Assembly (NCBI GenBank): GCA_009760855.2
Contig: WPIO01000005.1
Span: 614,501 to 678,500 of the forward strand
Reading direction: 5' to 3'
Length of the DNA stretch: 64,000 nt
Source of the DNA: Cristatella mucedo
Lineage: Eukaryota; Bryozoa; Phylactolaemata; Cristatellidae
Within the stretch, counting starts at the first letter, position 1, and every line of letters starts with the position of its first letter. Positions 9,501 through 20,100 of the stretch are shown here, piece after piece. The notes under the pieces are model-generated. The model was not told where the DNA came from. It saw only the letters and a list, made by a program, of their open reading frames with translations, and did no database searches. The position numbers and the translations under genes were made by a program.

Positions 9501-11742
9501 CACGCAGAGAAACACAAACCGCACAACTGACTGCTTAGCGGCTGGCAAGATCGTGACTGAAAAGCTTACTGAGCTGTTAATTTGCAAGAAGAGATCGATG
9601 CCTTGGACATCTAGCGTCTATTGGGCGTCCTACTTAACGTCTGTGCTCGCTAGGAGCCGCGCGTTTGCAGAATGCATTGCTACGGTCAAAGTTCGCAGCG
9701 AGTTTTTAGGTGTCAGTGGGCAATAGAGTACGCTTAAATGTGGGACATACGCCGGTTGCTGTCGAGGTTGGAAAAAAGCACTTATTTAGATGTTCTTAGG
9801 CCAGGTTTGATTTTACAATTACTTACTGAGCAAGACACAGACGCAGTTGTTAAGCATGTACGAAGCGTTAGCATGTGGGTAGATAAAATAATATATACCT
9901 GTAGATGTCTATACAGGTATATGCAGGAAGTATGGTGTGCATTTTTATAGATGTGTAAATGAATTTACCTGTATGAATAGTAATAGGCCACATTTACATT
10001 CGTTGTTAGTATATTCGAGTGGCTTCAAGCGAACACCAGACATCATATTACCTTTTAGATATTCGCAACATATTCGTACACAGATAAAAGTGTGTACTAA
10101 CCTGGAAATATTTAAATCATTTATCTGTAGGTCCATGTAACGTGCATGCAGAAATGTATATAAATTATATTTATTCATAATTAAAAAATATTCATTTGTA
10201 TGCATACGCCAAGACGGGTGTAAACGGGTGATGCTGCAACGCAGCAGGTGGCGGTGCTCAGTGTGGCGATGAGTTGCATACAGACGCATCCTGCGCCCGC
10301 ATATGAGTGCAACTGGTGCATACGTTTTGTGCACCCAATTCGCAGCGGTGTTAAACGCGAGACAGACTACGTAAACGCACACGAGCCCCTCAACAATGAT
10401 CGCAGCACACAAGTCTAAAGCAGTAGAAAAAGTAGCCAAGGACTAGAATCCGCGGCCGACTACACAGGGCCAACCGAGAGGTCAGCGTTTAGGCCTGCTC
10501 CTGCCCTCTCACCTCTAGGTGAGTGAGCTGACCGAGGAAAGATGTCAAATGCGCAGGGTCAGCAGAGAGACCCAGTGGCTAAAGAGAGGTAGATCTTGGG
10601 TCCCGTCCCTCGGCGCGTCATTCCTTCGAACAGCCATACTTAGCTTCTGCATGTCGCCTCTCTTTGATGCACACGAACGGAGTCCGACTTTCCCGCGAAT
10701 GTATGCAACTCGGAAGGAATGGGAGGAAAGCTTATGATTTTTTGGGCAGGAGCGACGTTGCTGAGATGGCCGGCGAAATTACGTTCGGAGGCTCAAATCC
10801 AGACTACTACAGCGGCGAGTTCTTTTATACGAACGTCACGAGGCCGTGCTGCTGGCAGATCGCCGTCGACGGGTAGGCCGCCGACGAAGTTGCCGCGGAG
10901 CTTCGCTTAGCTGACGCTCGTGCTGATGCCGCGGAAACGATCAAGATACGGCGTTCTAGAATCTCAGTCGCTGGCACGTCCGCGCGGCTGTGCGCCGGCG
11001 GCTGCCAAGCGCTGGTGGACAGCGGGACTGCCTTTATTACCGGACCGTCGGAGGACATCGGGCGCCTTCATTATGCTCTAGGGGCGTGGCGGAGGCCCGA
11101 CTTATTCGTAAGAGGCGAAAACACTGCGCAGCCGCGGTTGGGAAGCGCTTGCCTACGGCACGCCACGTGCTTTTATTTTTAACGCCGGCGAGGCGTTCGA
11201 CTCGTTCGCTATTTGAGCAGCGCCAACGGGATGCACGATGCTTTCAGTTCGAGGTGAACTGCACCACCGCGCCCACGTTGCCCAGCATTCTCGTGACGAT
11301 AGGCGGCAAGGCGTTCCCTCTACGTCCGGACCAGTACATTAGCAGCGTAAGCAAACAGCGAAACGCTAGCCGCGAGCAGACAGCGCCGCCGCCCGCCATC
11401 GCCGTGCATGGCTCCCGACGAAGGAGGCGTATGCCGAATCGGCTGTGAATTTCTTTTTTGGGACCATCGTACATTCTTCAGGTCGCAGCCAATACTTGCC
11501 TCACCGTCTTCGCCCCACTGGACGCTCAGAACGTGTGGATACTTGGAAATGCTTTTCTGAAAACCCGCTACACGAAGTTCGATCTGCGAAATCGCCGCGT
11601 CGGTTTCGCCTCCTTGAAAGAAGCCGGGACGCCTGCGGCCAGGCCGGTGTCGAGCGCGAGCGGCCGGTCGGCCTCCACTTGGGCAGTCTCCGCGAACGCG
11701 TGCTTGGGTATTTTCGCATATTTATTTATTAAATGCATATAA
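6514..11742 (+). CDS. Pepsin/cathepsin-type aspartic protease (family A1), seven exons
   Basis: This secreted or lysosomal-type endopeptidase uses two catalytic aspartates. Exons with consensus splice sites are 6514-6598, 6933-7054, 7209-7399, 10750-10872, 10960-11107, 11248-11346 and 11482-11742, giving 342 codons in one frame. Exon 1 here has YYGEVKFGTPP and the first active site FDTGSADLW. Exon 2 carries the flap (IAYADLTAVTG), and exon 3 has AYDGVMGLALE and GTFSLYLNR. Exon 4 has GEITFGGSNPDYYSGEF and WQIAVDG, and exon 5 has CAGGCQALVDSGTAFITGP with the second aspartate. Exon 6 has LPSILVTIGGKAFPLRPDQY, and exon 7 has VWILGNAFLKTRYTKFDL and GFASL. The CAGGC pair and the VNC/NTC pair supply the usual second and third disulfides. 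Signal and propeptide exons are not certain (see 5244). Oddities are an unusual flap sequence, no visible first disulfide loop, a C-terminal extension of about 40 residues ending hydrophobic, and a 3.35-kb third intron. It could be a diverged pepsin, cathepsin D/E or a digestive paralogue. Splicing supports a real gene, though expression is unproven. Confidence 0.88.
8175..8246. repeat. 18-bp minisatellite, about four units
   Basis: Units of the form CCGCTCACTCTGTTGCCG occur three times with one change each (8175, 8193, 8211). A degenerate fourth unit ends near 8246. Confidence 0.8.
8317..8402 (-). repeat. SINE family B fragment
   Basis: CGTATATAGCCCCCTAGGAG, AGTCAATCTCTATTCAGGCG and CTCGAACCCACGACC on the plus strand are the family B tail and B box in antisense. 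The outer tRNA head is lost or decayed. Confidence 0.75.
9051..9219 (+). repeat. Intronic copy of the protease's terminal exon
   Basis: These 169 bases match 11603-11771 without gaps and with two substitutions (TTAAAAG versus TTGAAAG, and CTTTGG versus CTTGGG). The copied part starts inside the GFASL codons, runs through the stop and ends in 3' flank. It carries a duplicate ATTAAA at about 9176. The sequence upstream of 9051 is unrelated to the exon, so it is a fragment and not a second gene. Confidence 0.92.
11728..11733 (+). promoter_or_regulatory. Possible poly(A) signal ATTAAA of the plus-strand protease
   Basis: The common variant hexamer ATTAAA lies a few bases before the stop codon at 11740-11742. 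If used, the 3' untranslated region would be very short. No AATAAA lies close downstream before the SINE at 11,951. Confidence 0.3.
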
Positions 11743-11950
11743 TCGGAAGCGACGGCTGGCTTGCACGGGCTGGCGGCTGCATGCCAGTCAAGCTGCACGG
11801 GTGTGGCCTCTTCGAGAGAGCCTCACGTGGCGTCATTTCATTACCCTTCTCTCCGTCTCTCCCTCTCCCCTCCCTCTCTCCCTCTGCCCGTCTCTTGAAG
11901 CACCGGATTGGAAAACGAACTTAATCTGCCGGGCATAACGGTAACGTAGG

Positions 11951-12076
11951 AGCCAAGCTGGTTTGGTCTAGCGGTTAAAGTGCTAGCCCCGACCATGGTC
12001 AGGCTGAGGTCGTGAACTCGAGCCCCGAGGCATATGTGAAGCTCGCCTGAATAAAGATTAAGTTCTCTTAGACTGT
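11951..12076 (+). repeat. SINE family B copy
   Basis: The copy shows AGCTGGTTTGGTCTAGCGG with an A box, TGAACTCGAGCCCCGAG with a B box, and a tail GCCTGAATAAAGATTAAGTT before decay of the final GGCGC arm. Confidence 0.82.
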
Positions 12077-12175
12077 TTAAGCAGCCGAAGGCTCTTGAGC
12101 GGTGGAGTGCGGAGCGGCGGATGATTCGGCAGTCCTGCCCAAATTCTTGCATTATAATAATAACAATAATAAGTC

Positions 12176-12340
12176 CAGCTGATTAAACAGCCTCTTTTTG
12201 TATAGCCACAGAAGAGCCTTTACGGCTATCACCACCGCTTGCAGTGGCGATAAAGAATCGCCCACCGTATGAATCGAACCCACGATCTCGGGACCGAGAT
12301 CGTGAAAGCAACCGCCTTACCTAGTGTGCCATCGCGGCTT
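12176..12340 (-). repeat. SINE family A copy, near full length
   Basis: The plus strand begins AGCTGATTAAACAGCCTC and ends TAGTGTGCCATCGCGGCT, the complement of the GAGCCGTGATGGCACACTA head. It is nearly identical to the copy at 1007-1163. Confidence 0.88.
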
Positions 12341-12349
12341 GACCGCATC

Positions 12350-12643
12350 TGTGGGACATCCATCTACCACAAAGTGCCCGCCAGCTTTCGGGGGTTCGGA
12401 AGGGACAATAGCTCGACAGTGCAAAAACAACGCATGCATGGAATATAAGGGCTGCTAAAGGAGTACAACAGGGGAGGGGAGGGAGGGTCAGATTCGTCGT
12501 CGCCGGCAGCCATCTAGAGTGTGCCGACTGCGCTTGGTCGGCTTGGTTTGCAGAATAAAGTGATGGATATGGAGCCAGCAGGCCTGTTCCCTGGTCGCGC
12601 TACCCAGCCCGACGACAGACAGCTCGTGCGGAAGGCTGTCACA
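12350..12643 (+). mobile_element. Probable solo LTR of an LTR retrotransposon
   Basis: The 294-bp segment begins TGTGGGACATCC and ends GGCTGTCACA, the TGT...ACA ends typical of LTRs. Inside are a TATA-like GGAATATAAGGGCTG at about 12,440 and an AATAAA at 12,554-12,559, in the expected U3-R-U5 order. I see no matching 5-bp target duplication, because the left edge abuts a SINE, and no coding sequence beside it. It could also be a promoter-like fragment of other origin. Confidence 0.45.
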
Positions 12644-13582
12644 TAATTAATTAATTCTTCGTAGCAAATGTGAATACTTTTTGCATGGATACATTCACGT
12701 TAAAGTTCACGTGTGCGTTGGCATTCCTTTTTCTACCAAAATAAAGTTTTGCGAAGCTGAATGAGGTCCTAGGTTCTGGACGACGACACGACGTACTTGA
12801 AATGAAAATCATTAGTGAAATTAGTCTATTTCGGATCAAAACTCATGATATTCATGCACGATATTATTATCGGTACGAATGCACGCTGCGAGCTACAGCA
12901 ATACAAGTGAGAGGTACAGCAGTAGGCATCCGGCGACTGAAGCCATTAAAGTGTCCCTGACCATTCGACTCATCTTATTTAAAACCACATGGGAGCTGTT
13001 ACAGAAAGTCATATTTTAAGGTAAAATGTCGCATATGCTGTGCAGAACAGTCGCTGAAAGCGCTTGCTAAAATCGAGTACGCCGCGGTTTACACCCATCA
13101 TATTTCCTTAACTATGAGTTAGTTTCTTAAATATTATAATATCTATGAAACAAGATTATCACAACGTTATTTTAGCAACAAAGACCTTGTACATAGTGGA
13201 AATACTCTACAGTTTAATGTTTGATTTTGGCTGCTTGAGTTTAAACTTGGTAGACATGAAGAGTAATTCAAGTCATTCATTGTATGTTTAATTGACCTTT
13301 ATGACCCACATGGATAACGCAGGACCGCTTGCGGTGAGATGAGCTCCTGAACTTCAAAAAAGATGCAACAAAACAAAGAACAACTATTGCAAGCTATTGT
13401 CCCCGAATTGAGATGCCTTCAATGCATATTGTAGGGTGAGGCCACACCAAAATGGCATCCGTAAGTGAACTTGCGTGGACGTGAAATGAGCTAAAAAATT
13501 TGCAAGCTGGCTTACATAGAGCCACACTGTCTGCAACAAAACCTACAGGTTCGGCCTAATTCAAGCTCAGCGCTTGTTTTAA

Positions 13583-13793
<211 letters not shown>

Positions 13794-14035
13794 TCACATT
13801 GTAGTCAATTTAGCTGATAAGCCACGTTAAACGAAATTGGTCCAGTGTGCTCTGAGCCATTAAGTTTGTAGCCCGGTGGCTCAGCTGCCGTCGCTTGGAA
13901 GGAAGAAGACCAGGAGGAACACGGACAGACAAGTATCTGCTGCGTGCGATGCGTGAGTGCTGCTTTACACGACGCTTATTGTAATATGCATTTCGAAGCC
14001 CTCGTAGCTTAGTTATCGTAGAGAAATAGCAATAG

Positions 14036-14165
14036 ATGATGATAATAATAATAATATTTAATTATTATTAATTAATATGATTAATTATAATTATTCTAGA
14101 TTAATATTCTCAATATTTTATTATTTTTATTATTAATTATATAATAGATGTAATATTAATAATAA
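14036..14165. repeat. AT-rich low-complexity stretch
   Basis: Irregular (ATAATA)n and TTAATTATTA runs cover about 130 bp. No element can be assigned. Confidence 0.7.
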
Positions 14166-15174
14166 TCTTTCGTAGATAAATAGCAGGTCTTCGATCGCTA
14201 GGAGGACTGTTGGCGTCACGGCCTTACCGTCAATGGCACAAGAAATGGTCACTGTAGCAATTATCAAAGTGGCATACACAAATTACCCTTTAATGCAAAA
14301 AATCTTCATCCAACCGAGTCTCCTTGACGACGGCGGCTTCTTTTTAGAACAGAGCGAATTTGTCGAGAGCAATGAGGCAAATATGGTGAGATCAGCCACT
14401 ACTTCTGAATAGTCTGAAAGTTATATCTGATAATTATAAAATATTATGGCTGTTTGATGCCGTTGAAAAGTGACGTGTGACTAAAACCGTGGCGTATTAC
14501 TTTAGCAGGAGTAGAGTCTCATGTAAGAATATACCAGTGCATAACCACGAGCTAGTAAACCGTGTACGCTTCTCTCTCGGCAGCAGAGGCGTAGTGAGAC
14601 CTTTCGGTGCCCGGAGGCAAAGCTACAAATAGCGCCTCCTGCCATCATCAAAAATTGCTGCAAAATAAATCTAGCACAAAAAAAGTGCAAAAAACATACG
14701 CTAGCAGGCATATCGAATCAAGAAAGTTGTATTAACTGTAGTACAGGCACAAGGTAGCCATCACAGCTTCAACTCGGGTGAATGTGTTTGGCCTTGAACG
14801 TGCCAAGCGGTTCTAGTACAGTTTGAAATTCAATATTTTCTAGTGCTTTTTTCTATGCTTAACTCGAGGCCTAATTTGAGAGACGATCTTGCCCCATTGC
14901 TCTCATATAAGACAGGATTATCTTCAGCTTGCTAAAAGAACGTTCACAACTGGCAACTGCTACAGCTATGGCGAGCAGAACTTCCAAGGCAACTCTGAAA
15001 TTAAGAAACATATCGTCTCCATAACTGACCATGAAAGACTCGAGTTTCAGTGGTTTCTTTAGTTTTGAGTCGTGACGTGTGGCAGTAAAAGTTTTTGCAG
15101 ATTTCGTTGTACAGCTCTACTCCATCAATGTCTGAACAATAGAAGCCTCCAAGATCCAGACATTGCTGGCGAAG

Positions 15175-15300
15175 TTTGGTCGGCGAGAGGCGGTGTGATT
15201 TGGCAACTGCGACTCTTACGACAGACAAGCCGAGCTGCAGAGTTTGGCCCCAGCTGCAAGCGCTTGATTGCACAGGCCGGTAGACCAGCAAGCAGTTAAG
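15175..15300 (-). mobile_element. Internal LINE fragment
   Basis: GGCAACTGCGACTCTTACGA, AAGCCGAGCTGCAGAGTTT and GGCCGGTAGACCAGCAAGCA match the antisense reverse-transcriptase part of the main LINE (compare 27,970-28,070). It has no 3' hairpin and stops abruptly at the fold-back element. Confidence 0.75.
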
Positions 15301-15600
15301 TTGGGCCACCAAGATTACATATGGCCAAATCAACTCTTAAAGTTAAAGTGATTCACAGCAGCACTCCAGGAGAAACGTGCCGAACGATTTTCGAAAAATT
15401 TCTGACTGAAGCTTCTGCTGCCAAGTTTCGGTAATAGGGTATCTCACGCAGGAAGTCCAGTCGCTGTGAGACAAGGAACTCCAAACACATTCTGTTTGCC
15501 AGCATTTTATTTAGTCGTTCGGCACGTTTCTACTGGAGTGCTGCTGTGAATCACTTCAACTTTAGAGTTGATTTGGCCATCTGTAATCTTGGCGGTCCAA
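15301..15600. mobile_element. Fold-back (MITE-like) element with 87-bp inverted arms
   Basis: The left arm 15301-15387 (starting TTGGGCCACCAAGATTAC) and the right arm 15514-15600 (ending GTAATCTTGGCGGTCCAA) are inverted copies with about five substitutions and one indel. The 126-bp centre is unrelated and has no long reading frame. Terminal inverted repeats without coding potential fit a non-autonomous DNA transposon. I cannot assign a superfamily, and target duplications are unclear. Confidence 0.85.
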
Positions 15601-16695
15601 CTTCATAAAATTCGTTAACACAATAAGGGACTGTACACACGCTGACGAAGCGTGCCCGCTCAGTGCCTCACGCGTTGGCTGCTTGCTGGTGTTCTTCCTA
15701 TACTCGTGAATTTGTGGGGAAAGCCGTACTTTTAGCTTCATCTACCACATGAAAATATATCCGCACCTTCGAACGGTTCGCACGGTTCCAAAGCAAATAA
15801 TACTCATGAGTTCATTAGCAAAATTCAGAATTAAGAGGAACTTGAAAAGTCCTTAGCAAGGACCGTTCGGTCTCTGAAGTATGACCGCGTCTAAATGTAC
15901 GCAGATCGAAGATAAAACTAGGGAGTGACCTACCAGCTCTACAGAGAGCTACTATACGATACTTTTCAAAAACTTTACACGCAAGTGCCCATCGCTAAGG
16001 CAACCACAGATCAATCTTTATCGCATCTTTTTTTTTAGGATTTCTGGGTCGTTTTTAGGCAAAACTGGAATAACTTTCAAAGTATTTTCTTTGGTAGACG
16101 TCGCACTACATCAGTTAGTTTACTGCCTCCGCCTGCTCTCTCCCACTAATGGTAGTCATCTGTCAATTTATTCAGCCAACCCGGACATTCGATAGCAGTC
16201 GCTTCTTTCGAGCAGCCGAGCTTAATTAAACAGGCTGCTGTGCATTCACAGCTGGATCTTGAGGGGACCGCTATTGCTGATTTCTCCATCAAACGATTGT
16301 CCACTTCGTCTATGCAATAGTCAGGATCGAAATTGCTTTTCAAGACGAATGGTTGAGCACTCTTCAGATTTTTATGCTTTTTAGAGCGCTCCGAGTGAAC
16401 TTTTCGACTCAAGGATGCTGACACAGTTCGCTTAGACATAGTTCGCTTGGAGGTGTTTGCTCAACGTCACGCCAGCAGTTGCTAAATGGAGCTCGGCAGC
16501 TGTCCAGCAAACTGGGAGTTAAACCCTATCTAAGCTTTAAGAAGCGACGGCCGCCAGATGATGCACTCTCCCTCAGCGAAGCAATCGGCTGCCTTCTTTA
16601 GAAGAATGCATAGGCATCAGATAAGTTTAAGAATTAACACTAGTTTAGGTCTCGAAATCGAATGGGATGTCGAGAGCTGCGGCCAGAAGTGACGC

Positions 16696-16701
16696 TTTAT
16701 T
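16696..16701 (-). promoter_or_regulatory. Possible poly(A) signal of NMD3
   Basis: AATAAA on the minus strand lies about 430 bp past the NMD3 stop codon and is the first canonical hexamer I find downstream. Its use is inferred only. Confidence 0.35.
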
Positions 16702-17129
16702 GTAATGAGGCATTGTAGCACGACCAACTAAAAATTTGAGAAGAACATCTCGTTGGTTGTCGCAAGTGATACAATTGAGGTCCTGGAAGTGCAATGAAGG
16801 CAGCAATGAGCTACTAGGTCCAGGGTAGACAGAGAGCCAGCCCTCCCAAGGCACAAGACATAAGCCCATTCTGCTTGACCGCAACCAACGAGGCTGAATG
16901 GCTCGGGAGGTATTTTCATAGCTTTAAATTTGTCAATAGTTCCAAGCGCTGTAGATCGCAGCAGCAGGTCGATGCATGGCAATGAGACCGAACAATGAAA
17001 TTCACGGACTCAATCTAAGAGACCGTCATATTTCTCAAGGGAAATGCAAAATGTGCATTATATTTTAGTGCAATATTGGCGGTGCAGCTTGCAAACACAA
17101 AGATTAGCGTTTTTAAAGAAATATCGCCA

Positions 17130-20100
17130 TTATTCGACCATGGATGCTCCGGCACCTCCAGTGGCATCCTCAAGGTGAAGGTCGTCTAGCATTTCTGCTA
17201 ACGTTATTCCAGGCAAACCCTTTGTTTCACTAAAATCAGGCTCCACCGCAGTCATCTTGGATGGATCTGAAATTTCATTTCATGGTTTATCACTAGCTGA
17301 CAGAAGCACAGATATTATTGAACAGACCCAGACATGCACACATATTAACAAACGAAGGTCAAGATCAACCCTAGTACAAAAACAAGCAATAGTTCTTTGC
17401 CTGAGAAACCGGTAGGCTTGAGAAATCAGGCCACACCCTTTGACGTTTACCAGATATGCTTCATCACAATGTCAAGAATTTTTTAACCGGTTCTGAATCT
17501 TTTATTTAGCATTCTGCTTGGTCCTGAAGAATATAAAGCTTAAGACCTCTATGCAAACTTTTCGACATTTTCCGGCTATGCCTTATCAAATGATGTAAAG
17601 AGCCGGTTTTGGTCAATATCTTTCTTTACTCATCTTGTTTTTCAAAAACCAATTGAAACTCAGCATCAATGTGCCATGACAAATTTAGGCTGCCCAGCAC
17701 AGCAGTGCATGTATTACAGCCACTAAAAAAATCGTTTGCAAGACGCTCCATATTAGCAGAGATGAGTTCTGTGACATAGTTTGCGGAGCACAGCATTTCC
17801 CCAAAGTTTCACGCATTCATTCGCACATTCACCCGTAAGCGTTAAATCCCGTATGGAATTTAATAATAATAATCATGCACTTGATAAAGTACCCTCAGAG
17901 AACTCAATCTCTCTATAGGCGCTTTACATTTGCTGCAAAGGAAACACGATCAAATGGTAAGTAGAACCATGCTCGATAAACAACATGAATAACATGGTTA
18001 GGGGTGACACGCACAGGGTCAGCATGCAAATGTGGTTAGTGGCAGCATGCACGGTGTCAGCACGCATTAGCACATCGAGGATGAAGCACATGGACCCACT
18101 AAATGCAGTGATAAATAGGTGCATGTTTAAGTTCTTTTTAAATGTGGTCAAGTCAAGAGATGTCGTGATGCAAGTCGGGAGTGAGTTCCAGGCTTTGGGA
18201 GCATACGAACTAAATGCACGGTCTCCAAACGATTTGAGGTTTGTACGAGGTACACAAAACTGTTGGATTCTGAAAAGTGGGTGGTACGATGCTTGGACTA
18301 GTGGGGGGAGTAGATCTGATAGGTAGGTTGGAGCCAAAAAATGAAGGGACCTAAAAGTGAGCGAAAAAACCTTGAAGTCAGGGTAGACAAAAACCTTGAA
18401 GTTGCTTGACTGGTAGCCAGTGCAGGTTGGCGAAAAGTGGTGTGATGTGGCAACTGCGCCACTCACGACAGACAGGTCTGGCTGCGGATTTTCGCACCAG
18501 CTGTACGAACCTGATTGCACGTGCCGGTAGGCCAGCAAGCAGTGAGTTATATTAGTCAAGACGGGATGTCACAAATGCATGGACCAACTTAGATGTGGTA
18601 TCCCTATCTAAACAAGCCCAAATTTGAGCAAGTTTATGTAGCTGAAAGTAGGCAGACTTGATTGTGGAGGTGACGTGGTCGTCTAACAAAAGGTCACTTT
18701 CGTTAGACGACCACAAGGATACAACAGAGGGTAATCCGCATAGAAGTGAAAGTCTAGAATGGATCGGCAAGAGGGAGGGTATAAACCATGAAAAGAACCA
18801 GACCCGGCAAGGAGCTCTGAGGCACCCCATATTTCAGAGGTTCCTCGGATGATCGTTGTCCATTCACATCAATAGTCTGCAGTCTCCCACTGAGATAGCA
18901 CCTGAACCATTGCACAGCAGTGCCAGTGATGCCCAGACGAGATGAGAGGCGCTCAAGAAGAACTTGGTGAACGATAGTATCAAAGCTGCCGAAAGATCGA
19001 GCTAAATAAGCAGAGCCACTCTACCCATAACTGCATTCCTAAGTAGGTCGTTGTACACCCGAAGCAATGCTGACTCTGGAGTGATTAGCTCTTAAGCCAG
19101 ACTGGAACTTACTAGTAAGGTTTCAAGTTTCAATATATGAGTTCAGCTGATCTGCCACGACTCGTTCCAATGTCTTTGATAGGAATGGTATAAGGGAGAC
19201 TGGGCGGTAGTTGTTCAAGTTAAGTAAAGCTTACAATTGTACTAGTGGCTCGAATTTCAACTTCTGCAGACGTCACACAATTATGATCTGTGCTTCTCCT
19301 CTTGAAATTAAAAAGCTCCAGCATCGAGGGTATGCACGTGCGAAGCAGTAACTAATCCTGGCGATATTTCCATTTCGTGCCCTTTCTGACCAACCACGTT
19401 GTGTTTTTCCGAGCACTTTGGCTCCTGCGGTTACATGCAGTCTAAAAAATATGTTGTTTTAATACTTGGCTTTTCCCATTTTTACTTAACAACTGCCTCA
19501 ATTTGTTAATAAAGAGTATCTAATAATAATAATAATAATTCACTTGATAAAGCGCCCTTAGAGAACTTAATCTCTCTCTAGGCGCTTTACATTTGCTGTA
19601 AAGTGAAATGCAATTGAATGGTAAGTAAAATCATGCTTGAAAAAACAAACAGAATGAATAATATGGTTAGGGGTGACATGCACAGGGTCAGCATGCAATC
19701 TAGAACCCAGCAACAGCCTGCCAATCAAAGCTGATTTCGACTATTCAACGTGATAATAAACGCCAGCAGGTTGGCAACTATCTAGTAATTTGATATGAAA
19801 AATAATGCAAAACTCCAGCTTCTCTGCTCGCGAGCCCAACCCCAAGGTCTCAGACTTAAGACTTCGCCAATGTAGCAACTTGCAGGCATGATAAAGGTTG
19901 TCCATCATTAAATCATCATCGCTAACAACATAGGATATCAAATTCACATGTCGACATGCAACGAACAAATCATCAGAACCATACAAGTACCATGCAGAAT
20001 AGGAGTGTATTAGCTTCTTTTAAATGTCAAGTCAGAGGATGCCGCGTCGTCAGTCGGGAGCGAGCTCCAGCTTTGATATCATTTATACTACAGGCATGGT

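Larger units (their letters stand above)
7400..10749. other. Large intron 3 of the plus-strand protease
   Basis: This 3.35-kb intron is far longer than its neighbours (87-334 bp). It holds an 18-bp minisatellite, a SINE-B piece and a 169-bp copy of the gene's own terminal exon. AT-rich sequence at 9.8-10.2 kb has no recognised element. Confidence 0.7.
14860..16439 (-). pseudogene. hAT-type transposase relic, split by insertions
   Basis: On the minus strand the C-terminal dimerisation region is clear: SDIDGVELYNEI (about 15,165-15,130), then FRVALEVLLAIAV (from about 15,000), VASCERSFSKLKIILSY and MRAMGQDRLSN. This is the signature of hAT transposases of the ZMYM/TTF-finger-like group. Upstream, an ATG at 16,439 opens MSKRTVSASLSRKVHSERSK, like the basic N-terminus of that group. 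Between them lie a LINE fragment and a 300-bp fold-back element, and the catalytic middle is not readable. Stops show the gene is dead. The C-terminal call is firmer than the N-terminal one. Confidence 0.65.
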
